From: Terriglobus roseus
GTDB taxonomy: Bacteria > Acidobacteriota > Terriglobia > Terriglobales > Acidobacteriaceae
Assembly: GCF_900105625.1 (NCBI RefSeq)
Contig: NZ_FNSD01000001.1
Span: forward strand, 2,666,001 to 2,730,000
Length of the DNA: 64,000 nt
Direction: 5' to 3'
Position 1 is the first letter of the stretch. Each line of letters starts with the position of its first letter. This document shows, piece after piece, positions 52,566 through 61,188 of the stretch. The notes beneath the pieces are model-generated. The model searched no databases and was not told the DNA's origin. It was given only the letters and a program-made list of their open reading frames with translations. A program made the translations under genes and the position numbers.

Positions 52566-55073
52566 ATGAGCAGCAGAGCCACAGATGGTTTCGTGAAGGT
52601 ACGCGGGGCGCGCGAGCACAACCTGAAGAACATTGACGTCGACATCCCGCGTGATGCGCTGGTGGTCTTCACTGGTGTATCGGGATCGGGTAAGTCTTCG
52701 CTTGCCTTCGGCACACTCTATGCGGAGGCGCAGCGGCGGTACCTCGAATCTGTTTCGCCCTATGCTCGACGGCTCTTTCATCAACTCAGTGTGCCCGCGG
52801 TGGACTCCATTGACGGCTTGCCGCCCGCCGTGGCGCTGCAACAGCAGCGAGGCACACCGACGACGCGCTCTTCCGTCGGCAGCGTCACCACGCTGTCCAA
52901 CCTCTTCCGCATGCTCTACTCGCGCGCCGGGCACTACCTGCAGCATCGTCCCATGCTGTACGCGGAGTCGTTCTCCTACAACCGCGTGGAAGGCGCCTGC
53001 CCCGTGTGTCATGGCCTGGGCCGCATCTACGACGTGACGGAAGAGTCGATGGTGCACGATCCGTCTCTCTCCATCCGCGAGCGTGCCGTGACCGCATGGC
53101 CCACGGCATGGCAGGGGCAGAACCTTCGCGACATCCTGGTAACGATGGGCTACGACGTGGATCGCCCATGGAAGGATCTGCCGAAGAAGGACCGGCAGTG
53201 GATCCTGTTCACGGAAGATCAGCCGTCGGTACCGGTATACGCGGGCCTGACACCGGCAGAGACGAAGCGTGCGCTGAAGGCGAAGATGGAGCCAAGCTAC
53301 CAGGGCACCTTCACCAGCGCCCGTCGGTACGTCATGGAGACGTTTACCAAGTCGCAGTCCGCGATGATGAAGAAGCGCGTGTCGGCATACATGCTGAGCA
53401 CGGAGTGCAGCATGTGTCATGGCAAACGGCTGCGGTCGGACGCGCTCGATGTGACCTTCGCCGGCCTCGATATCTCCGACATGGGCAACCAGCCCATGAA
53501 GAGCATTCGCGCGTTGCTGACACCCTTTGCGACCGGTAAGACGAAGGACGAGACACACACACCGGAAAAGGTTCTGGCAGCGAAGACCATCACGAAAGAC
53601 ATCGTCTCGCGGCTGGATGTTTTGATTGATCTCGGCCTGGGCTATCTCGCGCCGGAGCGCAGTACGCCGACCCTCTCGCCGGGCGAGTTGCAACGCCTGC
53701 GACTTGCAACGCAGTTGCACTCGAACCTTTTCGGTGTGGTCTATGTGCTTGATGAGCCATCAGCGGGACTGCATCCGTCCGACACGCGAACGCTGCTGCA
53801 GGCATTGGATTCGCTGAAGCAGGCGGGCAATTCCTTATTCGTTGTGGAGCATGAGGTCGATGTCATCGAGCACGCCGACTGGATCGTGGATGTGGGGCCG
53901 CGCGCCGGAACGAACGGCGGTGAGATCCTCTACAGCGGCAAGCCCGAAGGTCTGACGCATGTGAAGAACTCCGAGACGGCGAAGTATGTCTTTGGCCGTT
54001 TCCATGCAACGCCGCGTACAACGCGCGAGCCTGCTGGGTGGCTGCGGCTTGAAGGGGTGACGCGCAACAATCTTGAAGCGCTGGATGTGGCGTTGCCGCT
54101 GGGGATCTTCACCTCTGTCACCGGCGTCTCGGGCTCCGGGAAGTCCACGCTGATCAGCCAGGCTCTGGTTGAGTTCATGAGTGAGCATCTTGGCCAGTCG
54201 ATCGATACGCCTGAGCCTGACGATGATCCCTCGGCAGAGCCCGTGCCGATCACAACGGGAGGTCGACTCGCGGGCGGCCAGGAGAGGATTCGCCGGCTGG
54301 TGCAGGTCGATCAGAAGCCCATCGGCCGCACGCCGCGCTCGAACATGGCGACGTATACGGGCCTGTTCGATCACGTGCGTAAGCTCTTCGCAGCAACGCC
54401 GATGGCGCGCACGCGCCGCTACGATGCTGGACGTTTTTCCTTCAATGTCGCGAAGGGCCGCTGCGAGACTTGCCAGGGCGAAGGCTTCGTCTGTGTTGAG
54501 CTGCTGTTCCTGCCAAGCGTCTACTCACCGTGTCCCACATGCAATGGTGCCCGCTTCAACGCGAAGACGCTCGAAGTCATCCTGCGCGGCAAGACGATCG
54601 CCGATGTCCTTGGTATGACCGTCGAATCGGCGCATGCCTTCTTCAAGGAAGACACGACCATTGAGCGCGCGTTGCGGATCCTGCTTGAAGTTGGCCTTGG
54701 CTACCTGCGACTGGGACAGCCCGCGACGGAACTCTCCGGCGGCGAGGCGCAACGCATCAAGCTGGCGACGGAACTGCAGCGACCACAGCGTGGCGATACG
54801 CTGTACGTACTGGACGAGCCGACAACGGGACTTCATCCATCGGACGTGGAACGGCTGATGAAGCAGCTTGACGGCCTGGTGGATGCAGGCAACACGGTCG
54901 TTGTCGTCGAGCATGACATGCACGTGGTGGCCAGCAGTGATTGGGTCATCGATATCGGTCCGGGCGCAGGGGATGAGGGTGGCAAAGTTGTCGTTGCCGG
55001 AACGCCCGCGCATGTGGCCGCACACAAGGGTGGCAGGACAGCGCCGTTTCTGGCGAAGTTCAGGGACGGATAG
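52566..55073 (+). CDS. UvrA-like ABC ATPase lacking the UvrB-binding region (UvrA2 type)
   Basis: 835 residues, about 100 shorter than housekeeping UvrA. Two ABC modules: Walker [21 protein letters not shown] (about 37) and [11 protein letters not shown] (about 518), signatures [15 protein letters not shown] (altered from LSGGE) and [15 protein letters not shown]. Zinc modules: CETCQGEGF with CPTC in the second half is complete. In the first half only ACPVCHGLG and CSMCHGKRL are present, and the stretch between [10 protein letters not shown] and [10 protein letters not shown] is far too short for the UvrB-binding domain. UvrA2-type proteins are linked to DNA damage tolerance or drug resistance without a full UvrABC role. 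Probably not the main UvrA. Confidence 0.88.
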   Translation: MSSRATDGFVKVRGAREHNLKNIDVDIPRDALVVFTGVSGSGKSSLAFGTLYAEAQRRYLESVSPYARRLFHQLSVPAVDSIDGLPPAVALQQQRGTPTTRSSVGSVTTLSNLFRMLYSRAGHYLQHRPMLYAESFSYNRVEGACPVCHGLGRIYDVTEESMVHDPSLSIRERAVTAWPTAWQGQNLRDILVTMGYDVDRPWKDLPKKDRQWILFTEDQPSVPVYAGLTPAETKRALKAKMEPSYQGTFTSARRYVMETFTKSQSAMMKKRVSAYMLSTECSMCHGKRLRSDALDVTFAGLDISDMGNQPMKSIRALLTPFATGKTKDETHTPEKVLAAKTITKDIVSRLDVLIDLGLGYLAPERSTPTLSPGELQRLRLATQLHSNLFGVVYVLDEPSAGLHPSDTRTLLQALDSLKQAGNSLFVVEHEVDVIEHADWIVDVGPRAGTNGGEILYSGKPEGLTHVKNSETAKYVFGRFHATPRTTREPAGWLRLEGVTRNNLEALDVALPLGIFTSVTGVSGSGKSTLISQALVEFMSEHLGQSIDTPEPDDDPSAEPVPITTGGRLAGGQERIRRLVQVDQKPIGRTPRSNMATYTGLFDHVRKLFAATPMARTRRYDAGRFSFNVAKGRCETCQGEGFVCVELLFLPSVYSPCPTCNGARFNAKTLEVILRGKTIADVLGMTVESAHAFFKEDTTIERALRILLEVGLGYLRLGQPATELSGGEAQRIKLATELQRPQRGDTLYVLDEPTTGLHPSDVERLMKQLDGLVDAGNTVVVVEHDMHVVASSDWVIDIGPGAGDEGGKVVVAGTPAHVAAHKGGRTAPFLAKFRDG

Positions 55074-55131
55074 AACGGCAAGCGCAACCTGTGACTCTTA
55101 GCCTCAACATGACGCGACACGGTGCAGGGCA

Positions 55132-55290
55132 ATGACTTGTAAGCGATGCCGTGTGCGGATGCGTGAAATCACAGGCCACATCTTCCACGGCAGGCGGAAG
55201 TTCCGGTGCCCGAAGTGCAATCGCGCCAAGATGAAGAAGCCCCAAAACTCCAGGAAGCGCGAGAAGAGGGCGCGTCCTCTGGATACTTGA
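55132..55290 (+). CDS. 52-residue basic zinc-ribbon protein
   Basis: Short frame: [18 protein letters not shown], then [11 protein letters not shown] and a lysine/arginine-rich tail ending PLDT. Two CxxC pairs (Cys3/Cys6 and Cys26/Cys29) are spaced for a zinc ribbon. It starts 58 bp after the UvrA-like gene on the same strand and ends 3 bp from the convergent multicopper oxidase gene. A nucleic-acid-binding mini-protein co-transcribed with the UvrA paralogue is plausible. No ribosome-binding site is strong (GCAGGGCA). Confidence 0.6.
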   Translation: MTCKRCRVRMREITGHIFHGRRKFRCPKCNRAKMKKPQNSRKREKRARPLDT

Positions 55291-55293
55291 CGC

Positions 55294-56940
55294 TTACGCC
55301 ACAACCTCAAACGGCCGCATCATGTCATTGGCCTCGTGTTCCAGAATGTGGCAGTGGTACAGGTACTTTCCGATATAGCCTTCGAACTTCATGATGACGC
55401 GGGTCACGGTGCGCGGCGGGCATTGCACCGTGTCTTTCCAGCCCATCTCATGCGCTGCGGGCTTCTCGGCATCGGCGATGTAGACGCGCTTTTTGTTCAT
55501 CAGCAGTTCCGTCAGGTCGAAGGGCTGACGGTCCAGCACCTGGAAGCGCACCAGGTGAATGTGCATGGGATGGGTGTCTTCGGTAAGGTTCACAAACTCC
55601 CAGATCTCCGTGCTGTTGAGCTTCGGCTTCTCCGTGGTCGGCTCATGCCAATGCTTGCGATTGAGCAGCATCACCATCGTCTGTTCGTACTGATCTTTGT
55701 AGTCATGCAGGGTGATGGTGCGGGTCTGCACCGCTTCCTGCTCGCGGATTCGTACGACCGGTGGAAGCGCTGGGGGCGCGACGTTGTTTGCCGTGGAGGT
55801 CGCGTGCGCGGCAACGCGAAACTGCAGCATGTCCTGTGCGCCGGTACGCATCTGCACGTTCTGTCCGGCCATCCTGCTGAAGTCGATCAGGATGTCGGCA
55901 CGTTCGGCACAGCCCAGGATCAGCCGTTGCTGTTTCACCGGTGAGGGCAGCAGGCCCTGGTCGCTGCCAATCTGCGTGAAGGTCGCATTGCCTGAGAGCG
56001 ACAGCACGTAAAAACGGCTGTTGGCCGTATTGACGATGCGGAAGCGATAGAGCCGTGGCTCCACCTCGAGGTACGGCTTGATCCTGCCATTCACCATCAG
56101 GCCGTCCGCGTAGAACTCTGAGACCCAAGGGCTGTTGGCATCACCGCTGGTGCCGTAGAAGAGCTGACCATCCTGGCTGAAGTTGCGGTCATAAAGGACG
56201 AGCGGCACCTCGTACTTTCCCTTCGGCAGGTTCAGCGCGTCTTCTTTTTCGTCGCGCAGCAGCAGCATGCCAACCAGGCCAGCATAGGTGTTGAGACGGT
56301 TCAATCCCATGGCGTGATCGTGATACCAAAGCGTTGCTGCCTCCTGCTGCATGGGGTAGATGCAGGTGCGGCTGCCGCCCACAGGAAACCAGTCCTCCGG
56401 ATAACCGTCGTACTTCGACGGCACCTTCGCGCCATGAAGATGAGCCACGGTGCGGACCTGCGGCACATCGTGTCCGCTGCCATGAAGCGAGTAGTCAATG
56501 GGAAGAAAGTGTTGCTGTGGGAGCTGGTTCACCCAGGTGATCTCGATCGGCTGGTGTGCGCGCGCTTCAATCACGGGCGCCATCGCGTCCGGGCCGTAGC
56601 TCCACATGCGCGTGGTCGGTACATCGCGATGGACCTTCGCGTGGATCTCGCGCATGGTGACGGTCAGCCGATGATGCGGGCCGCCGGGTCGAATGATCTC
56701 GGGCAGTGGCAGGGGGTCGACAAATGGTGCGAGCTGCAGTGTATGCAGCATGGGTACGTTCGCTGCCTGGTTGACGGGTGCGGCTGTCCTGGAGATGCCG
56801 CCCATCTTCATGCCGGGCATCGCCTGCGCGATTGCGCGTTCCGTTCCGTAAAGCAGACCGAGGGCTGCGGCCTGTTCCAGAAAAGCGCGACGCGACTGTG
56901 GCAAGAAGAACTCCGATGCTTGGGGGCAAGAAAAGACCAC
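55294..56940 (-). CDS. multicopper oxidase (CotA/bilirubin oxidase-like) with Tat-type signal
   Basis: 548 residues from a GTG start, which is uncertain; a TTG 12 codons further in is possible. The N-terminal QSRRAFLEQAAALGLLYG is a twin-arginine-type signal. The four copper motifs are visible: AHLHGAKVP, WYHDHAMGLNRLN, HPMHIHLVRFQV and YHCHILEHEANDMM with Met as likely axial ligand. A Met-rich patch (MPGMKMGG) lies just after the signal. Such three-domain oxidases couple oxidation of phenolics, bilirubin or Cu(I)/Mn(II) to reduction of O2 to water, in the periplasm. It is convergent with the small zinc-ribbon gene. No copper exporter is nearby. Confidence 0.92.
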   Translation of the reverse strand: MVFSCPQASEFFLPQSRRAFLEQAAALGLLYGTERAIAQAMPGMKMGGISRTAAPVNQAANVPMLHTLQLAPFVDPLPLPEIIRPGGPHHRLTVTMREIHAKVHRDVPTTRMWSYGPDAMAPVIEARAHQPIEITWVNQLPQQHFLPIDYSLHGSGHDVPQVRTVAHLHGAKVPSKYDGYPEDWFPVGGSRTCIYPMQQEAATLWYHDHAMGLNRLNTYAGLVGMLLLRDEKEDALNLPKGKYEVPLVLYDRNFSQDGQLFYGTSGDANSPWVSEFYADGLMVNGRIKPYLEVEPRLYRFRIVNTANSRFYVLSLSGNATFTQIGSDQGLLPSPVKQQRLILGCAERADILIDFSRMAGQNVQMRTGAQDMLQFRVAAHATSTANNVAPPALPPVVRIREQEAVQTRTITLHDYKDQYEQTMVMLLNRKHWHEPTTEKPKLNSTEIWEFVNLTEDTHPMHIHLVRFQVLDRQPFDLTELLMNKKRVYIADAEKPAAHEMGWKDTVQCPPRTVTRVIMKFEGYIGKYLYHCHILEHEANDMMRPFEVVA

Positions 56941-57002
56941 GCACAGTCTCCTATGCGTGGTCCGATCGTATGACGGTTTGGTGAAAGCCCAGTGAAATGG
57001 CG

Positions 57003-58676
57003 TTAGTTGCCGCTGGTAACCTTGCCCGTTGCTGGATCCAGCGTGACGACCGCGGCGTTGGGTGCTGCGGCGCCGTTGCTGAAGTCGAACATGCCCAGCA
57101 GCGAGCCAGCCATGCTGTCGAACGAACCGTTGCCGATGCGAGTGCCACCAAGGAAGGTGTCTTCGATGAAGCGTGTGATGGAGCTCTGATCGGTCAACGT
57201 GTCGTCCACATAGTTCTTCTTTGCCCAGGGAGAGATGACCAGCAGCGGCTGACGAGTACCGTAACCGCAGCGGCCCTGTGCCGCCGGCTTGCCATCGGCA
57301 CCAGCGAGAGCAGCCTTGGCAGCGGTTGCGCTGATGCAGGTGCTTGCGCCGTTGATCTTGTCTGCGATGGTTGCCGAACCATTGATCAGGGCGTTCGCAT
57401 GGTCATACCAACCATCCGAGTCGTCGTACGCGATGATGATCGCGGTTGAAGACCAGAAGCTCGACTTCTGGATTGCGTTGATCATGTTCACCGTGAAGGT
57501 TTGCTCGTCCAGCGGATTGCTGTTGCCGGCGTGTGCGTCCTGAAACTTTGGCGCTTTCAGGAAGCTGACAGCGGGCAGATTGCCTGCAGCGAGCGCATCG
57601 GTGAAGTCATGTGTGTCGTACTGGTGGTTCGCTGCGTCCGTGGTGCCGATGGCGGCAACGCTGGTGGGACGCAAGTGCTGCAGATTCGCCGTGCTGGCGT
57701 AGTACTGGAACGGCTGGTGATGAGGCACGTAGTCAGGCTGGGCCGCGGTGACGCCCGACTTCGTCAGCGTGGTGGAGGTGCTCGAACGGCCGCAACCCGT
57801 AGTGCTGTTGCTGTTGGTGACGCTTAGGTCAAAGCCGCCTTCAAAGAAACCCCACGTGAGGCCCTTGGCATTCAGCAGGTCACCAATGTTCTTACCGGAC
57901 ATGCTGCCCTGCGCCGAGGAGGTGCTGCACACATCGCCGAAGGGATCGATATCGGCGATCAGGGTCGTTCCACCATTGCCGTCCGGGACGACGTTAGAGC
58001 CTGTGACCAGGCCCACACCGTTGATGACGCCGTTCGTCTGACCGCTGACCAGGTTGATGGCGCCGGGCGTCGATGGTCCGAAGTTTGTTGAGAACGAGTT
58101 GTCGTTCATCGCATAGTGCTGCGCGTAGTTCCACATGCCGGTGACGGTGTTGCCATCGAAGTAGGCCATGGTGAGCGCCTTGGTCGCAGCGACAGCCGAT
58201 GCTCCCGTTGCGGTCGCGATCGTCGAACTGTCGGCCGTGCCCACGCTCAAGGGGAACTGGTCCATCTTGCCGCCGTTGTAGGCTGCCTGTTCGTCCGGAT
58301 AATTGTGGTCCTGCGATGCGGTCACAGCCTGGCCGGGCGCGAGCCGAAAAGGATTGCTCGCAGCGGCGCCGTTAGCGACGCTCATGTTCGGGTTCGACGT
58401 CAGCAGGCCGGGATACTTCACGTAGTTGTTCGTGGTCGTCGGCGTGCCGGTCGCTGCCGTGAAGTTTGTCTCGCCGGGCAGATTCAGTGCATTGGGGTAG
58501 GTGCCAAAGTAGTGATCGAACGAGATGTTCTCACCGAAGATGACCACCACATGCTTGATCGCTGCAGAGCTGGTGGTCGCGACGATGGGGGCGTTCAAGG
58601 ACGGCAGAGGAGTCGTGGCGCATCCAGTCACGAAAATCGAGGACAGCAACAACGACGCGCAGGCTTTACGAACCAT
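57003..58676 (-). CDS. phosphoesterase-family lipoprotein (phospholipase C/acid phosphatase type)
   Basis: 557 residues from the ATG at 58674-58676, with AAGGAA upstream. The signal ends in a lipobox, SSIFVTGC. The catalytic region begins KHVVVIFGENISFDHYFGTY, the metal-binding Glu-Asn motif of the phosphoesterase (PF04185) family. Metal-binding Asp/His follow in SQDHNYPDEQ, FLKAPKFQDAHAGNSNPLDEQ and IIIAYDDSDGWYDHA. RQPLLVISPWAKKNYVDDTL ends the core. It is probably an outer- or inner-membrane-anchored enzyme that splits phosphomonoesters or phosphocholine lipids. It stands alone between the oxidase and mnmE. Confidence 0.88.
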   Translation of the reverse strand: MVRKACASLLLSSIFVTGCATTPLPSLNAPIVATTSSAAIKHVVVIFGENISFDHYFGTYPNALNLPGETNFTAATGTPTTTNNYVKYPGLLTSNPNMSVANGAAASNPFRLAPGQAVTASQDHNYPDEQAAYNGGKMDQFPLSVGTADSSTIATATGASAVAATKALTMAYFDGNTVTGMWNYAQHYAMNDNSFSTNFGPSTPGAINLVSGQTNGVINGVGLVTGSNVVPDGNGGTTLIADIDPFGDVCSTSSAQGSMSGKNIGDLLNAKGLTWGFFEGGFDLSVTNSNSTTGCGRSSTSTTLTKSGVTAAQPDYVPHHQPFQYYASTANLQHLRPTSVAAIGTTDAANHQYDTHDFTDALAAGNLPAVSFLKAPKFQDAHAGNSNPLDEQTFTVNMINAIQKSSFWSSTAIIIAYDDSDGWYDHANALINGSATIADKINGASTCISATAAKAALAGADGKPAAQGRCGYGTRQPLLVISPWAKKNYVDDTLTDQSSITRFIEDTFLGGTRIGNGSFDSMAGSLLGMFDFSNGAAAPNAAVVTLDPATGKVTSGN

Positions 58677-58794
58677 GGGGAGTTCCTTCCCGGCTGGGAT
58701 TAGGGTGTGTTCTTGTCCCTCCATAGTGGTGGCAGTGCTGCTGAGAATGATGAAACGCAGGTCAACGCGCGATGAATCCCTTGAGTCGATCGAA

Positions 58795-60189
58795 CTACTT
58801 TCCGATGCAGAAGCTGGAGAAGATCAGGTTCAACACATCGTCCGCGGTAGTCTGTCCGGTCAGTTCATCCAGTGCCCGCAGGGCTTCATACACGTCCAGC
58901 AGAATCATCTCGTGCGGCAGCTCTCGGATCGCTGCAGACCGCGCCATTGCTAGCGATGACGCAGCGTTGGCGACGGCATTTCGCTGCCGCAGGTTGGTGA
59001 GCGTGGCGCCACCATCGCCCGTCTGAGCACTGCCGCGCGCAAGCGAAAGAATACCCGCGCGCAAGGCCTCAACACCCTCGCCGCTGACTGCCGAGACCCA
59101 AATGGTCTGGCGCGTAAAGTCGCTCCGCTGGTTTGTCCAGGAAACCTCGTCAGGCAGCCTCTCGCGCAGCAGGTCGATCTTGTTGCGCACCTCGATCACA
59201 GGCCGCCCGAGCAGGGACTCCTTCAGCGATACCTCTTCATCCGTCTCCGCCGCGGTAGCGTCGACCACCAGCAGAACAGCGTCGGCGTCCGCAATGGTCT
59301 GGCGCGAGCGCGCGACACCCATGCTCTCTGCCTCGTCGACCGTCTCCCGGAGGCCGGCCGTGTCCAGCAACTCCACCGGCACGCCTTCCATGCTGATGTG
59401 CTCGGAGATGACATCGCGCGTGGTGCCCGGGGTCGCCGTCACGATCGCACGATCCCGCTCGACCAGCCGATTAAAGAGGGAACTCTTACCGGCATTGGGA
59501 CGACCAACGATCGCCAGTCGCAGACCCTCACGCATGAGCCGCCCGTGCGCGAAGCTTGTAAGCAGGGTGTTCAGAGAAGTCTCGATGGCTGCGATGGGCG
59601 CATCGATCTCTGCCGCAGACAGGGTGTCGAGGTCGTCTTCGGCGAAGTCGATGCCTGCTTCAAGCGCCGCGATGAGGGAGATGAGCGCATCTTTCGCAGG
59701 CCGTATTGCCGTGGCAATGCTGCCACCCATCTGCTGTGCTGCCAGCTTCGCCTGACCCAGTGTCTGCGCATCGATGAGGTCGCGTACGGCCTCTGCTTCG
59801 GTCAGGTCGAGGCGACCGCGAAGAAAGGCTCTCTCGGTGAATTCTCCGGGCCTTGCAGGCTGTGCGCCGCGATCGACGCAGGCGCGCACCAGCCAGTCCA
59901 GGACCACTGGCGCACCGTGCGTCGCGATCTCCACGAGATCCTCACCGGTGTAACTGTGCGGTGCTTTGAAGAAAGTGATGAGCGCATCGTCGACGCGGGC
60001 TCCGCTCTCGTCGCGGAGGATGGCGTACTGGGCCAGGCGGGGGGTGTTTGTGTTGATGGATGGTACGAGGTTTTGGGCGATCGTGATTGCTGCCGGGCCG
60101 GAGAGACGCACGATGCCGATGCCGCCGCGTCCTGCGGGAGTGGCGATGGCGACGATGGAGGTGTCGTCCAGCAGGGTGGCGGCTGTCAT
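58795..60189 (-). CDS. mnmE: tRNA uridine-5-carboxymethylaminomethyl modification GTPase MnmE
   Basis: 464 residues of full length. The N-terminal THF-binding domain has IVAIATPAGRGGIGIVRLSG and PGEFTERAFLRGRLDLTEAEAV. The inserted G domain has GRPNAGKSSLFNRLV (G1), TPGTTRDVI (G2), DTAGLRE (G3) and NKID (G4). The C-terminus ends FCIGK with the catalytic Cys. With MnmG it adds the cmnm group to wobble uridine 34 of some tRNAs. It is downstream of jag and yidC on the same strand, as usual. mnmG is absent here, and rsmG is 57 kb away. Confidence 0.96.
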   Translation of the reverse strand: MTAATLLDDTSIVAIATPAGRGGIGIVRLSGPAAITIAQNLVPSINTNTPRLAQYAILRDESGARVDDALITFFKAPHSYTGEDLVEIATHGAPVVLDWLVRACVDRGAQPARPGEFTERAFLRGRLDLTEAEAVRDLIDAQTLGQAKLAAQQMGGSIATAIRPAKDALISLIAALEAGIDFAEDDLDTLSAAEIDAPIAAIETSLNTLLTSFAHGRLMREGLRLAIVGRPNAGKSSLFNRLVERDRAIVTATPGTTRDVISEHISMEGVPVELLDTAGLRETVDEAESMGVARSRQTIADADAVLLVVDATAAETDEEVSLKESLLGRPVIEVRNKIDLLRERLPDEVSWTNQRSDFTRQTIWVSAVSGEGVEALRAGILSLARGSAQTGDGGATLTNLRQRNAVANAASSLAMARSAAIRELPHEMILLDVYEALRALDELTGQTTADDVLNLIFSSFCIGK

Positions 60190-60236
60190 GGGTTGATTCT
60201 ATGGATTTGTGGGAGGGGTCGCGCTTTCGCGCTGGT

Positions 60237-60268
60237 CCCATGTTTCAGAAGCGAGACATGGGGCACCC
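60237..60268. repeat. hairpin repeat, family 2, copy 2
   Basis: CCCATGTTTC pairing with GAGACATGGG (one mismatch) around AGAAGC, then GCACCC. Related to the copy at 12997-13027 with compensated or tolerated changes in the stem. Confidence 0.6.
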
Positions 60269-60336
60269 GGGGTTAGTGGCTGGAAGGTGCTGGGGGCGGC
60301 GGGACGGGATCCCGGCACATTTTGTCACAGCCAGCG

Positions 60337-60379
60337 GAATGCAGGTCCTTCGACTTCGCTGCGCTTCGCTCAGGATGAC
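60337..60379 (-). repeat. full family-1 dispersed repeat
   Basis: 43 bp, GAATGCAGGTCCTTCGACTT to CTCAGGATGAC. It differs from the 52295 copy at one position. No nuclease gene accompanies it. Confidence 0.88.
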
Positions 60380-60525
60380 AGCGCTGTGAGAGGGAGCAGT
60401 GTTCCGAGCGAGGAGCAGTGGCCAGAAAAGGGGATGTAAGCGATGCCCGGCCCGAAGCCGGGCTATCATTGCATCTCCCAGCAGCACGGACACGCGCGAA
60501 GCGTGTTGAGAACGGTGCGAAGCAC

Positions 60526-61077
60526 TTAGCGCCGGCGGAAGCGTTCGCGGATTTTGTTGGCTCGCTCGTCGCTCTCGCGGCTGCGCCAGTTTTCCGGGTA
60601 CAGGACCACGAAGCGGGTCGGGCCTTCACCGCTGGACTCGGTCCGCATGCCCTCTGCACCCTTCAAGGCCAGGTGCAGCATACGGCGTTCCCGGCTGCTC
60701 ATGGGGTCGAAGGAATAGGGGCGGCCACTGGTCTTGACGGCAGCGATGCCTTCCTTTGCGGTGTTCAACAACTCGCGATTGCGTGCGGCCTTGAAACCGT
60801 TCGCGTCGAACGAGATGCGGTCATGCTCTTCCGGCTCAAGGCGCAGGATCTTTGCGCAAATGTGTTCCAGTGCACGCAGCACCTCGCCATCGCGAGCGGT
60901 CAGCAGATCGGCATCGGGGCCGCTCAGCTCCACGTAGATCACGCGGTCTTCCAGGCCATCCGGATCGGCCGCGCCGGCCCCGGCAGTGATGCGGAAGCGA
61001 AGCTTCATGCCACCCGTGGTGGTCAGCATTTTCAGGAAGTCTTGGGTCTGCTGTGCTGCCGTCTTCAGGTCTTGCAT
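60526..61077 (-). CDS. jag: Jag/SpoIIIJ-associated R3H-domain RNA-binding protein
   Basis: 183 residues from the ATG at 61075-61077; the open frame to 61158 has no homology. The KH-like middle contains LEDRVIYVELSGPDADLL and GEVLRALEHICAKIL with a GxxG-like region. The C-terminal R3H domain shows SGRPYSFDPMSSRERRMLHLAL and ends in arginine-rich KIRERFRRR. Jag (KhpB) binds RNA in the cytoplasm and is encoded next to yidC in most bacteria. It lies 111 bp downstream of yidC here. Confidence 0.9.
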   Translation of the reverse strand: MQDLKTAAQQTQDFLKMLTTTGGMKLRFRITAGAGAADPDGLEDRVIYVELSGPDADLLTARDGEVLRALEHICAKILRLEPEEHDRISFDANGFKAARNRELLNTAKEGIAAVKTSGRPYSFDPMSSRERRMLHLALKGAEGMRTESSGEGPTRFVVLYPENWRSRESDERANKIRERFRRR

Positions 61078-61188
61078 ACTGCTCTCCCGGGATCGCCTCC
61101 GCCCCTGCGGTTGTCGTCCGTTACGCGGTGGCTTCGTTGCAATACACACCGGCTGCAACGTGGGTTGCAGCCGGTGGCGTTCTGTTGA

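Larger units (their letters stand above)
60190..60525. other. intergenic region between mnmE and jag, filled with repeats
   Basis: About 335 bp without a gene. It contains a family-2 hairpin (60237-60268), a full family-1 repeat (60337-60379) and a GCCCGGC/GCCGGGC hairpin (60445-60463) without T-tract. Little unique sequence remains. The mnmE promoter, if separate, must lie near 60200. Confidence 0.6.

Noticed and set aside
1212-58794. Whether the DNA between rsmG and mnmE is one genomic island or prophage
   Set aside because: No integrase, tRNA gene, attachment-site repeats or phage genes at either end, and many genes inside are core metabolism (folC, thrS, pckG).
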